Shown here piece by piece: positions 1 through 10,278 of a stretch of DNA of 64,000 nucleotides; the first letter of the stretch is position 1; every line of letters starts with the position of its first letter. The notes under the pieces are model-generated. The model was given only the letters and a program-made list of their open reading frames with translations. It made no database searches and had not been told where the DNA came from. Source of the DNA: Allacma fusca (taxonomy: Eukaryota > Arthropoda > Collembola > Symphypleona > Sminthuridae); NCBI GenBank assembly GCA_947179485.1, contig OX359246.1, forward strand, positions 2,046,001-2,110,000, read 5' to 3'. The position numbers and the translations under genes are program-made.

Positions 1-683
1 AATAGCAAACTAAACTCGTTTTGTGAAGAGTTCGCTCACCGCAATAACAACACTAACAATAAATTGCAGCACTACGAGTAGGGGAAGCGGGGAATTATGG
101 CCGGTTTTCACATTTGTGTTTTGAGCGACAGCGCTTTATAGCCGGTCTTCGTTCTAAGCATTTTAAATTATAGCGGGATAGCAAGTTTAGCCGACGATTT
201 ACCCCAGTATATTTCAAAATGTGTACCTTTACCGTGCAACAAAAATTTGTTTTGAGACCTCCCATGAATAATTAATTGAAGCAATATATTTACAGGGTCA
301 TTGGGCATCAATTACTACTCTTTGGAAATACTACTCTGATTTTGAATTAGCTGCATTAAGTTTTAAACTACTTTGAAAATAAAATAGTGCGAAGCATGTT
401 ACAAATTTATATTAATCATAAAACTGTCTGCCGTCTAACAATTATTGTAATCTTTGACTATGTAATTCCTTCCGCAACACGAAACAGTAACTTAATGGGC
501 ACGTTGTTAAAGTACAAGACTTCGTCAGGCTTAGCCAGATATGTATCAATTTAAGCAGGAAATTTGTTTCCTGCTTTGAGACAGCGTCTTTGGAAATAAA
601 CATATTTACAACCACTGAATCAAATTATTTATTACAGCGATTTAGGACGACAAACTTTACAGTACAGGACATATGACGAAATA
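1..683. other. Intergenic DNA, no gene seen; part is a paralogous segment
   Basis: I see no coding region here. About 290-545 resembles 11840-12045, between IR1 and GR1, in the same orientation: both contain an AGCTG..TAAGTTTTAAA stretch followed by CTGTCTGCCGTCTA-like and ATTATTGTAATC blocks. The simplest reading is that another copy of the IR/GR intergenic spacer sits at the left edge of the window. Confidence 0.4.
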
Positions 684-1465
684 CTGTCGACTCTCCTTAT
701 AGCGTCTCTCTCCATATAAAGTCATCCTGGGTTCCTCCCAAGCTACAATATATGATAATTTCTACCTTTATAGCGTCACTCGTTATAACGCCAGTTCCTT
801 TATAAAGTCGCTTTTTTGTAGCCGTAAGGTGAAAAACGTACCCTTATAACGTCATGTTGACGTTACAAAGCGTCAAACCTAGATAAACAACATACTGGTG
901 CTGTCATTTTAAAGCTTTTTTACGCTTCAATTTCATTAAAATTGCATTGGCTTATTATAAAGTGACGTTATAAAAGACTGGAAGGAACGTATTATTGTAA
1001 ATATACATATGTGCATGCGTGGTTAACGACATTGACTAAATCCCATCCAGGAAAATCCACATTTCCAAGCTTTTAGATTTATTTTCTCATCCAGTAAGGA
1101 ACTGATATTCAGTTTTAACGGAATTACATTTTTCACTGTTTGAACACTTTTGTAAATGATCTGACAAGTGTCCCATTGAGATTCAGAAAATACTTTATTC
1201 AATCCTGACCTTTGTTGTTGACGGTGTTTGTGTCTTGGCAAACTTTGAAAAATACGATTATTTATTTATTAATATTAACTATTTTTATTATCATTCTGCA
1301 CAGACATGTATGTGCTATATATATGTCTGCAATGAAACGAGACATAAGTCCAATTTAACTAAAAACGAATAATTTGCAATTAAACCGCTATTTATTTTAT
1401 GTGACTCTATAACGTCGTTCCCTTATAACGTCACTTTTTGATGCCGTTATAAAGAGAGTCGACTG
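684..1465. mobile_element. Pogo/Tigger-like MITE with TA target duplication
   Basis: The left end reads CTGTCGACTCTCCTTATAGC and the right end, reversed, CAGTCGACTCTCTTTATAAC, so the terminal inverted repeats are nearly identical. The element is flanked on both sides by TA, the target duplication of Tc1/mariner-pogo elements. Internal copies of a TTATAACGTCA-like word occur in both orientations near both ends. No transposase is recognisable; the 72-codon minus-strand frame at 1023-1241 resembles nothing I know. I call it a non-autonomous element of 782 bp. Confidence 0.75.
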
Positions 1466-1696
1466 TACTTACCAGTATGTATACCATTCTGGAGGATTAT
1501 CAAGGCCGTTCCTGAAGCAGGTGTACTCAAATTGTTTTCAAAAAGACAGCGTCAAATTGCAAGATTGCAAGCTTTTTGCACGTATACGTGCATATATGAG
1601 AGAAAGACTTTATTGACACTGCTTCTCAATAGAAGTAGCCCTTATGGACTCAGTATACTATTAACAATTTTCAATTAAGTAACTAATTAGTATAAT

Positions 1697-2760
1697 TTAT
1701 GACCTAAATCGTTTTAGGAATGATACAAAAAAATTTGAAATTGTTCCTCGTGCCCCAATGTACAGTCCAATTGTTTCCACTTCTTTTAGATTGAATTTTG
1801 ATTGAAAGTAGGGGATGCATGGATCATAAATTGATTTATTTTCTTGATTCACTTTTTCAGGCTGGTGAATATCTTGTTCCATTCTTATTGTTGGATCTAA
1901 AATGTATCCTTTTTTAGAGTTTGGTTCAATAGCAAGAATGTCAACTCTTCTACTTGTCCCATTTTTATCTTCACAATATACTTCTTCTTGAACTATATAT
2001 TTATTTTCTTTAAATTTTGTAGCTAACAATGAGCGAATGCTGTGATGACGATTATTACGTAATAATTCACCTCTGGTCCTAAGGTTTCAAACTCATTGCA
2101 ATATCGACAATGGCTATTACCTTGGCTGTAACCCGGATTTGACTTATTAGGCAATACGTTTCCGTTCATTTTGATTGCATTTATCCATTCGGATGTTGAT
2201 AATCCAAATTTATTAGTTATCCATTTGTTAGCAGTGGGACATTCGGAAAATTGTGCGACACCTTGTCCTTTACTTGGAAGCTTACTCCATTTTTCATATT
2301 CTATCTTTTGCAATTCATTCCTAATAAGTTTACATTTCTTTAACTTCTTTTTTGGTTGTTGCTTGTCGGTGTTATTCATTGATTCTTCTCTATTACTTTC
2401 TGAAGTATCTTCATCTTGATATATGTCTACAAGGGATGATTTGAATTCTTCGGTCATGTTTAGATTATCCAAGCATTTATTTTTTTCATTGTCAAAATTT
2501 CTTATTATATTCAGAACTTCAATACCACTATTTTGTAGATTGTCACATGCATTATAATTTTGAATGTTTGCTTCCCATGATGTTTTAATAATTCCCAATC
2601 CTTTTACCTTTCTACTAGAATAAATCATAGCGTCAGGGGTTGATGTTGGTATTTGCAAAATTTCTTTAACTGCACTTTTAAGGATTTTATCCACTTTATC
2701 AAAGAATGAAGGCGAAATTTTATTTAACGGAATATGTTGTAGAGGGAAAATTAAAATCGG
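1697..2760 (-). pseudogene. R2-like LINE C-terminal part: thumb, CCHC and endonuclease
   Basis: Two overlapping frames make up this part. The first (about 2023-2755) continues the reverse transcriptase thumb with DKILKSAVKEILQIPTSTPD and an RKVKGLGI motif typical of R2/R4/NeSL elements, then a cysteine patch CRYCNEFETLG. A frame change near 2030 leads into NRHHSIRSLLATKF, matching the RHN..IR stretch that follows the zinc knuckle in R2 proteins. The second frame (1697-2029) holds the restriction-like endonuclease, with the acidic residues of VDILAIEP and ILDPTIRME. The expected HV..C part of the knuckle is degraded. Confidence 0.75.
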
Positions 2761-4296
2761 TCAGATAAATTCATTAATGATATTCAATTTTTGGTCTGGA
2801 TTAAGGAATGGAGTTGCAACTATTCTTTCAATTTGGCCTCGAAATTTATGGAGCAATTTTTCTTCATGACATACTATTTCATCGTTAAAATTCATACCAA
2901 GATACTTCACCATTTCATTAGTTCCAATGCACTTGATCCGAGTATTTTCATTGAGAATCAGATCATCTGTACATAATTCTCCTTTTACCAGACTAATACA
3001 TTGGGATTTTCTGGAATTAATTTGAAGTCCTAATTCATTATAAAGTCCAATAAATGTTTGGTTGAGAATGATGGAAGATGTACGAGAGTTCGCAGAAATG
3101 TCTGAATCATCAGCGAAATTTTGGAGAGTTTCATTTGGGAAATCAGGGTGAAGCTGGAAGCCATACATACTTTTTACAGATGGTTCATTTAATTCCATAA
3201 TCTCATCATCAACTGCGTTGTTATAAATCCATGGAGATTGTGGTGCCCCCTGCATTACTCCACATTTGAAAAATATTTTTTGAGATTTTCCTTTAATTGT
3301 ATTGATCCGTGTGTAGTTCTCAATCATGAAATTAATGGTAAGGTTTTTTAGTGCTGTTGGTGCTCTTCTAGCTTGAATCCTATGTGAAGCATGTAAGTGG
3401 CCTATCTTATCAAAAGCTTGAGTAACATCAAAGAATGTATTAGTGTAGTCCAATTTTTCAATTTTAGCCTTTTGAAGACATTCTTGTAATAAAGTCGTAT
3501 TTATAAGAGTACCATGTTTGTTAGTAAAACCACGCTGTTGATCACAAAACGGAACATAGAATCTCATTCTAGAATCAAGGACCTTTTCCACTGCTCTTCT
3601 TAAAACAGAACATACTGTAATTGGTCTGAAATTTTTGGGATCACTCTCGTCTCCTCCCTTTGATATCAGTATTGTTCGGGCTTCACGCATAAATTTAGGA
3701 ACAAAATTGTGTTTAAGCATGTACGTGATCATTACAGCCAATATTTTTGAAGATTCAGAATTTGTAGCTTTCAACCATCTTGGAAGAATGCCGTCTTCTC
3801 CTGCACTTGATTGTGAGTTTAATCTGTATATTTGTCCTGCTGTATCTTTTGGTGATATATTAATATCAAATGATGCATCTAAAAGTTTCTGTTCTTCTTT
3901 AGTAACTGGATTCAGTGCAGGACGTGTTTTATTATTAGGTGTCTCCCATCGGTTTGAGAATTCTTTGTATAATTCATTTAATTCTATTGTACAACCTTGA
4001 TCTTTCACATCTTTGATTATAACATTCGTTGCTTTTTTTCTTTGATTAAAGTAAAGCCATTGTGTTTTCTCTCTTTGATATTTAGCTCTTCTCTTATTTC
4101 TGTTTCTTTTAGTCGCACGTTGTGGATTGGTGGAGGTCTGATAATTACCATCAATATTTTGAAATCCTCCTGATTTTCGTAATCTATAAATTTTTGGCTG
4201 GGTGTTCTGGGCCAGACAGTTCCTTTTCACATTTATGTAAGCATTGTTGGTATTCAGAAATAATAACTTCAAATGTATCATGATTTGGTACATCAT
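2761..4296 (-). pseudogene. R2-like LINE reverse transcriptase region
   Basis: This is the longest open part of the LINE. It contains the fingers motif ILISKGGDESDPKNFRPIT, a helix FYVPFCDQQRGF, and the catalytic FADDSDI box about 390 codons in, followed by GLQINSRKSQ and KYLGM. These blocks are typical of R2-like reverse transcriptases, which copy their RNA at a nicked chromosomal site. The frame stops at 2761 and the thumb goes on in another frame, so this is not a functional protein. The first 30 or so codons are probably out of frame; the true upstream coding continues in the frame holding the zinc finger. Confidence 0.8.
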
Positions 4297-4535
4297 CAGT
4301 TGTCAATTCATTTAATTTGTTTAGAATTGCATCTAATTCATTTTTGAGTACGTTGTTGGTTGAAGGTGTAATAGTTTTTTGTTCAGCCGTAAGATCATTT
4401 GCAATAGCTCCACGGTCAATATTTTTATGGGATCTGGTAATGTGTTATCTACACCCTCCTTTACTTTTACATAATTGTTCACAGAAAGGACAAGGCCATC
4501 TAGAGTCATCTGGATTGTTCGCACTGTAACTATCT
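4184..4535 (-). pseudogene. R2-like LINE N-terminal zinc finger, with stop codon
   Basis: The minus-strand frame reads SRWPCPFCEQLCKSKGGC, then R, a TAA stop, and HITRSH. This is a single C2H2 zinc finger of the kind that lies at the N terminus of R2-like proteins and helps bind the target. The stop sits just before the first histidine. The frame then runs to 4184, where a shift is needed to join the reverse transcriptase frame. A single finger fits the R2-D or R4-like groups better than the three-finger R2-A group, but the true N terminus may be lost. Confidence 0.6.
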
Positions 4536-4575
4536 CTTGTGTTTTGAATTAAAGTCTTGATTGAGTCGGCCATAT

Positions 4576-5010
4576 ATTTCTCTCGGCCACTTTTTATTTT
4601 CCCAATTTTATTGTTATTTTTCAGTCAATTTATCATTTTTCAAAAAAATGATTTTAAACTTATTACAACTCTTTGTGTCCACTTCAATGTAATATTTATA
4701 GATTTAAAATTTTACATGAGGACCATTGAGAAACAAAATTTTAATGTGAAATTCAAAATCAGCAATGTCTATTTAGTATGGAACAATCAATCATTGTCCA
4801 CTCACCACTCTCAACACACACATTTTCTCAAGGTCTTCAAGAGCAAAATTGCATGCGACTGTCACTCACGACAGCTGTATGTTTACGAGAAAGCCCATAC
4901 ACATCAGATCATAAGAATTACCTATCAAAGATCCGGATTTGTACAAAAACAAACAAATTCTCAGAGCTGTCCAAAATACATGCTCCCCAGATACAAATTA
5001 CAAAATACTA
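4576..5010. other. Intergenic DNA, nothing recognised
   Basis: AT-rich sequence between the LINE and the next MITE. Short open frames overlap it on the plus strand, but I see no protein motif, repeat or splice structure that supports a gene. Confidence 0.5.
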
Positions 5011-5613
5011 CAGTAAAACCTGTATATAGTGGCCGTTCATATAGTGGATTCCTGTTTATAGTGGATACATTTTACATCCCGGTCCCACCTCCTATCCTTT
5101 AACATAGGAAACTCCCTCTATATAGTGGTTTTCTATATAGTGGAAACCTGCTTATAGTGAACTAATAATCACACCCCTTGAGTTAAAAATGCAGCTTGAA
5201 GTACTTGTATATAGTGGTCACCCAGTCAGAACGAAGGAATACAACTCGCGCGAACCCGCACCAATAACACGGGTGCTTGAATTTAACTCAATTACAGGCA
5301 TTTGGACTACGTTTTTATTTTCAGAGGTTTCATATTGTATGTATCTGTACTAAATCAAATGCTTATTTATTATGTCCATTGTATCTAAATAATTTGTTAT
5401 TAATAATAAAATTAGTGGTTATTTAAAAAAAGTAGAATAACTGATTTTCAATACCGTGTAAAAGTAAAACTTTGGTTGGTTCGTGCTGGTATACGTATAT
5501 GTGTATGTATTTATATAGTGACCCCTGACCACTATATATTTATATAGTGGTCCCTGTCTATAGTGGACAAATTTTGGCGTCCCTAGGAAAACCACTATAT
5601 ACAGGTTTTACTG
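5011..5613. mobile_element. TA-flanked MITE, TATATAGTGG family, copy 1
   Basis: Both ends read CAGTAAAACCTGTATATAGT followed by GG, a perfect inverted repeat of 22 bp, and the element is flanked by TA on both sides. The word TATA(T/C)AGTGG recurs many times in both orientations in the outer 150 bp at each end. This is the architecture of non-autonomous pogo/Tigger elements. No transposase frame is visible. Copy 2 of the family lies at 20339-21170. Confidence 0.85.
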
Positions 5614-5695
5614 TAAATACATTATGTAGGCGTCGAAAATACAAACAACAAAAGACAAAATACATTTCTCAGTCGTCGAAAATACAAACTACAAA

Positions 5696-5962
5696 ATACA
5701 AAGTACATACTCAAAACACAGAAAATACAAAGTACATACTCAAAACACAGAAAATACAAAGTACATACTCAAAACACAGAAAATACAAAGTACATACTCA
5801 AAACACAGAAAATACAAAGTACATACTCAAAACACAAAAAATACAAAGTACATACTCAAAACACAGAAAATACAAAGTACATACTCAAAACACAGAAAAT
5901 ACAAAGTACATACTCAAAACACAGAAAATACAAAGTACATACTCAAAACACAGAAAATACAT
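5696..5962. repeat. 29-bp minisatellite, 9 copies
   Basis: The unit GTACATACTCAAAACACAGA followed by AAATACAAA repeats nine times with almost no variation. The period of 29 is not a multiple of three and the unit has no stop in this orientation, so a plus-strand frame stays open while cycling through all three phases. That open frame is an artefact of composition. Confidence 0.95.
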
Positions 5963-6976
5963 TCTTCAGGCGACGAAAATACAAACTACAAAATCCATAC
6001 TTAAAACGTAGAAAATACAAACTACAAAATCCATACTTAAAATGTAGAAAATACAAACTACAAAATCCATACTTAAAACGTAGAAAATACAAACTACAAA
6101 ATCCATACTTAAAACGTAGAAAATACAAACTACAAAATCCATACTTAAAACGTAGAAAATACAAACTACAAAACTCATACGTAAAGTGTAGAAAATACAA
6201 ACTACCAAATACATACTTAAAACGTAGAAAATACAAACTACAAAACTCATACGTAAAGCGTAGAAAATACAAACTACCAAATACATACTTAAAACGTAGA
6301 AAATACAAACTACAAAATACATACTTAAAACGTAGAAAATACAAACTGCAAAATACTAAATACATACTTGAAACGTAGAAAATCCAAAATACTAAATACA
6401 TACTTGAAACGTAGAAAATACAAACTACAAAATCCATACTTAAAACGTAGAAAATACAAACTACAAAATCCATACTTAAAACGTAGAAAATACAAACTAC
6501 AAAACTCATACGTAAAGTGTAGAAAATACAAACTACCAAATACATACTTAAAACGTAGAAAATACAAACTACAAAACTCATACGTAAAGCGTAGAAAATA
6601 CAAACTACCAAATACATACTTAAAACGTAGAAAATACAAACTACAAAATACATACTTAAAACGTAGAAAATACAAACTGCAAAATACTAAATACATACTT
6701 GAAACGTAGAAAATCCAAAATACTAAATATATACTTGAAACGTAGAAAATCCAAAATACTAAATACATACTTGAAACGTAGAAAATAGAAATTACAAAAT
6801 ACTAAATACAAACCTGAAACGTAGAAAATACTAAATACAAACCTGAAACGTAGAAAATACTAAATACAAACCTGAAACGTAGAAAATACAAACTACAAAA
6901 TGCTAAATACAAACTTGAAACGTAGAAAATACAAACTACAAAATGCTAAATACAAATTTAAAACGTAGAAAATCCA
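5963..6976. repeat. 36-bp minisatellite, about 27 units, with higher-order structure
   Basis: The unit CTTAAAACGTAGAAAATACA plus AACTACAAAATCCATA repeats about 27 times with variants (ACTTGAAACGTAGAAAATCC; ACTCATACGTAAAGTGTAGA). Blocks of variant units recur in the same order near 6130-6410 and 6440-6770, so part of the array was itself duplicated. The unit resembles the 29-bp unit next to it, sharing the core GAAAATACAAA. A period divisible by three keeps several frames open on both strands; none looks like protein. Confidence 0.95.
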
Positions 6977-7117
6977 AAAGATTGAATTTATTTTTATGGG
7001 ATGTTAAAACGATTGCATTTCGTTTTACTTCAATGATGTGATTGGTTTTTGGCATAAACGGAAGTTTCAAACCCAAAGAACCAGCGCCAGTCCCACTCCT
7101 AACGCCAATTCAAAGGG

Positions 7118-7246
7118 AATTATATTTAACGAGCACTGCACAGCCAGCAATTGCTGGCTCAGCAAGGCAAATGTAATTTGGGATGGCAGTAAATGGTTAC
7201 ATGCAATAGCTAGCTGCGCAGCGCTGTGCGCAGCGCAGCGCATATG
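7118..7246. mobile_element. Short palindromic MITE, copy related to 23334-23437
   Basis: The left part AGCACTGCACAGCCAGCAAT and the right part GCAATAGCTAGCTGCGCAGC mirror each other imperfectly around a short centre containing GGCAAATGTAA. The same arrangement, with a similar centre, is found at 23334-23437. The extra GC-rich palindrome at the right end (GCGCAGCGCTGTGCGCAGCG) has probably expanded. Boundaries are approximate. Confidence 0.5.
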
Positions 7247-7430
7247 GTCGTCGATGTGTCTAGAGCGCGCGAATATTTGATTCTTACCACCACTTTCACT
7301 ATCACTATCCACTCCTTCAAATTAGAAGAGAGGATAGTAACCACTATACAATACATTAACAATAAAGAAGCTAGATTTGAACAATAATTGCAACAATGAA
7401 TGATTAATTATATGAAACCACTTGCATATT

Positions 7431-9359
7431 TTATTTGTACCACATCCTCCACAAATGGCAAAATCCAGAAATGACGAATATTGGCAGAATCATCAAAAAC
7501 ATAATGCTGGTTTGAGTCAATGACAGCGATTCCATTAGGTGGTGTGATGCACGCAAAGATCTTTGTGCGACTTCATCTTTAAAATGTTTTAACATTTCAC
7601 TTTGGAATATCAAAAATGTAGCAGCACTGTCAAAATTCTCAAATAATTGAATGATTCCAGTAGCAAGAAGCTGATGCGTAATCGCGTACAATATAGCTGC
7701 ATTGGGATTATAGAATTTCCAAATTATTGGAACCAAGTTAAAAGGTTTCATCCCTCCAAAACAGTATAAATTCGGTTTTAGCAACGAGAGAAGCTCCTCC
7801 AGAAAATGCACTTCAAAATTGTTTGCAAAACCACATGTTTTTCTCGCTGTCATTAAGAAATCCAAGTACTTCTTGTCGAACATGTTTGGAAATTGAGTGA
7901 GGATTTGGGTCCGATTTCGCAGGCCATCAATATATGGCACAACACCGGATACGTATCTGTCACTTACCAAGTGTACATTTTGATGTGATAAAGGTAAATG
8001 TGGCGTGTATCCCTTTTCAAATAGATCCTTAAAATCAATTATTCTTTTTGGCATTGATGGTGAAACCAGAAGACTCTCAATAGACCCGGAGTACACGTTA
8101 CTCAGTATAAATGCAACAAAATTCCATAACATCAATGAACCCAATTTAGATGATGTTCTGGGTTGAGAAACAAGAGCAGCCACAACTGTGAAAATTGGCT
8201 GCTTGACCAAAGTAATTGAAAATTTTAATATTAGCGCCAATACCAATGCTGAAATTGTAAGACAAATCCACGTTGGTCCATCAATTGGCTTAAAGAATGC
8301 TAATGGGTTTATTCTTGCACTTTGAGTGTTATTCAGGAAATAGTAAAAGTTGTAATATTCATAGATTTCAGTAAAATACATCTGGTATAGTAACGAATGT
8401 GATTTTGCGTATAAGATACTTCCAGACATTCCCCCCATTACATCGTCCCCTAAATATTCTGTTAGGACACCGGTTGCATTTAAAAACCTGATTATTGAAA
8501 AGTAAATTGGAGCAGCATCATTTACCAGTAATACCTTATTTGTCCTCCCGTAATTCCTGAATGCCAAGCTCTCAATAATTTGGTACCATTTAACGCCTGG
8601 GGATTTCTTGTACGATGCAGATGTACCCAGCGAAATTTTATGGCGATTGTAGTTGTAACGTCGCAGGAAAGACCTTGTGTATTGCGTATCGAAATGCAAT
8701 CGTAAATTCATTTTGTCGGACTTCTGTAAGAAATTAGTCAATAGCGTGCGTTTTAGACACAAAACCTGTGTACGAGTGCAGTAAACATGAAGAATGAAGA
8801 TTTTTTTGATCCGTGTTGAAACTGGATCGCATTCAACAAATAGCATATTTTCGGGAAATGCAACTCTATATGGTGAGAATTTCAGACGAACTTTCCTTTT
8901 GAAGATTTTTAGTTCCATGATATCGAATTTCCTGTTCGTAGGGTAAAGTAGGATAACGTAATCCCTCTCAGGTCTCGATACTCTAGCAATTTTACTTGCA
9001 CTGGGCTGAACATGAAGGGCGTTGCCGTTTTCTTTGGTCATGTTGAGCTCCTTCACTGATAAATACAACTTACAGTTATATTTGCCCAGTTTTTTGTCAA
9101 CTGTGAAATGTAAGAATTTCTCATTGGTTATCAATTTAACTGGATGAAGGATTTTGTTAGCTAAAATTATGATAAAAAACCATCGATTTTGACTTTTCTC
9201 ACTGTTTCCATTCTCTTGGAATATCAAAACAGTTTCACAAGTTTCTAGTGACACAAAGAAATGGGAAACAAAAATGTCCTCATATTTAGATGAATTAACA
9301 TGATAAATGCAAACATTTATGATCAAGAAAACAAGTCGCGCAAAAACGATTTTTTTCAT
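7431..9359 (-). CDS. Divergent ionotropic receptor (IR1), intact, intronless
   Basis: The 642-aa product looks like an arthropod chemosensory IR, a glutamate-receptor-like cation channel of sensory neurons. A hydrophobic signal-like start (KKIVFARLVFLIINVCIYHV) precedes an extracellular region of about 340 residues. Then come a first membrane segment (about 361-382, WICLTISALVLALILKF), a pore-side stretch VAALVSQPRTSSKLG, a second membrane helix LMLWNFVAFILSNVYSGSIESLL (about 405-427) followed by VSPSMPKRI, a ligand-binding lobe, and a last helix near 613-633. I chose the ATG at 9359 because paralogue IR2 has the equivalent methionine and homology starts around it; an upstream in-frame ATG at 9443 would add 28 residues. 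There are no introns. GR1 lies 4 kb away, head to head. The ligand is unknown. Confidence 0.85.
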   Translation of the reverse strand: MKKIVFARLVFLIINVCIYHVNSSKYEDIFVSHFFVSLETCETVLIFQENGNSEKSQNRWFFIIILANKILHPVKLITNEKFLHFTVDKKLGKYNCKLYLSVKELNMTKENGNALHVQPSASKIARVSRPERDYVILLYPTNRKFDIMELKIFKRKVRLKFSPYRVAFPENMLFVECDPVSTRIKKIFILHVYCTRTQVLCLKRTLLTNFLQKSDKMNLRLHFDTQYTRSFLRRYNYNRHKISLGTSASYKKSPGVKWYQIIESLAFRNYGRTNKVLLVNDAAPIYFSIIRFLNATGVLTEYLGDDVMGGMSGSILYAKSHSLLYQMYFTEIYEYYNFYYFLNNTQSARINPLAFFKPIDGPTWICLTISALVLALILKFSITLVKQPIFTVVAALVSQPRTSSKLGSLMLWNFVAFILSNVYSGSIESLLVSPSMPKRIIDFKDLFEKGYTPHLPLSHQNVHLVSDRYVSGVVPYIDGLRNRTQILTQFPNMFDKKYLDFLMTARKTCGFANNFEVHFLEELLSLLKPNLYCFGGMKPFNLVPIIWKFYNPNAAILYAITHQLLATGIIQLFENFDSAATFLIFQSEMLKHFKDEVAQRSLRASHHLMESLSLTQTSIMFLMILPIFVISGFCHLWRMWYK

Positions 9360-9561
9360 GTTGTGTGAAAAAAGAGAAATGCAGACTTCCGTCAACAAAT
9401 TAAATTTAAATTCTTTGTAAAACGTTTCAGAAATAGCAGTCATTTGTGACTACCGACAATTTTGCATGAGCTATGTCCATGTCGCTGGGTTTGCATTACA
9501 GGATTTACACCGATCGGATTATTTGTTCTGACACGACACTCCAACTAACTACTACTGTGCA

Positions 9562-10278
9562 CAGGGCTGGGTAGATTACACATAAGAAATGTTGGACATG
9601 TTACAATGTTTTGATTGTGATTACACGATAGCATTTTAAATATGCCTTTAGGTGAAAACGGATTACTTTTCGACCATTTTTGCAGCGGGATCGCAGGTCA
9701 ATTAAATGACGACACGATTGCACCGCTGGAATATTCTCCAATGTTCATAGCAGCAAGTTGACGGCATATGTTTTTGCAATCTTTAGCACATGAAAATGTT
9801 ACGGTTGATATTTCCATTTCAGTGACGATGACTAAATATCATAGCATCACTTATACCTTGAGAAATAATCTTACATTATCAGCCTTATCAGTACAATTAA
9901 TGTCAAATTTAAATTTGATGGTATAGATAGCAGTTGGTGAATTAAGCCGGAAGAGAGATAAATGCTAAATGTACTCCGGCTGTAAGGAGAAATCCACCAA
10001 CTGCTGAAATCTACTACTGCTAATTAAAATTTTAAGGTGATTATTATGATAAAAAATACGTATATTTAGTTTGGTAGAGCGGATTGCAGATCAATTTAAT
10101 AATTATTATCAGAGTTGGGAGTAGGGATTACACATTATTTTGAAAAATATTGGACTTGGTATTACTGCCAGGCATTACGTTTGTAAAATTTATCCGAAGG
10201 GCTTACGGATTAGTATTACTATATCCGGCAATTTTCAGTAATTGTGTATGACTTTATGTAGCATTTGACCCAGCCCTG
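9562..10278. mobile_element. Probable hAT-like non-autonomous element upstream of IR1
   Basis: The ends read CAGGGCTGGGTAGATTACAC and, reversed, CAGGGCTGGGTCAAATGC, a typical hAT-type terminal repeat. GGATTACAC-like words recur inside near both ends. The matching spacer upstream of IR2 (around 55985-56120) is collinear on both sides but lacks this 717-bp block, so IR2 keeps the empty site. The flanking 8 bp on the two sides match only partly, suggesting an old insertion. Confidence 0.65.

Larger units (their letters stand above)
1590..4575 (-). mobile_element. R2-clade-like non-LTR retrotransposon, decayed
   Basis: Read on the minus strand the parts are in R2-like order: one C2H2 zinc finger, a reverse transcriptase with FADD at its catalytic centre, a cysteine-rich CCHC-like patch, and a C-terminal restriction-like endonuclease (VDILAI..GYILDPTIRME). 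A 3' untranslated tail ends around the sequence CAATAAAG near 1600. The open frame is broken at least three times (stop in the zinc finger, shifts near 4190, 2730 and 2030), so the copy is dead. The flanks show no sign of the 28S rDNA target of R2. Exact ends are estimates. Confidence 0.8.

Noticed and set aside
1023..1241. 72-codon minus-strand frame inside the first MITE as a transposase start
   Set aside because: The basic opening is suggestive but there is no helix-turn-helix pattern or DDE motif, and the element is too short.
5547..6768. Long open frames on both strands, looking like repetitive membrane or basic proteins
   Set aside because: They lie wholly in the 29-bp and 36-bp minisatellites and exist in several frames on both strands because the units lack stop codons.
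5963..6976. Array of 36-bp units resembling a CRISPR in size
   Set aside because: The units are contiguous, there are no unique spacers, and the surroundings are eukaryotic.
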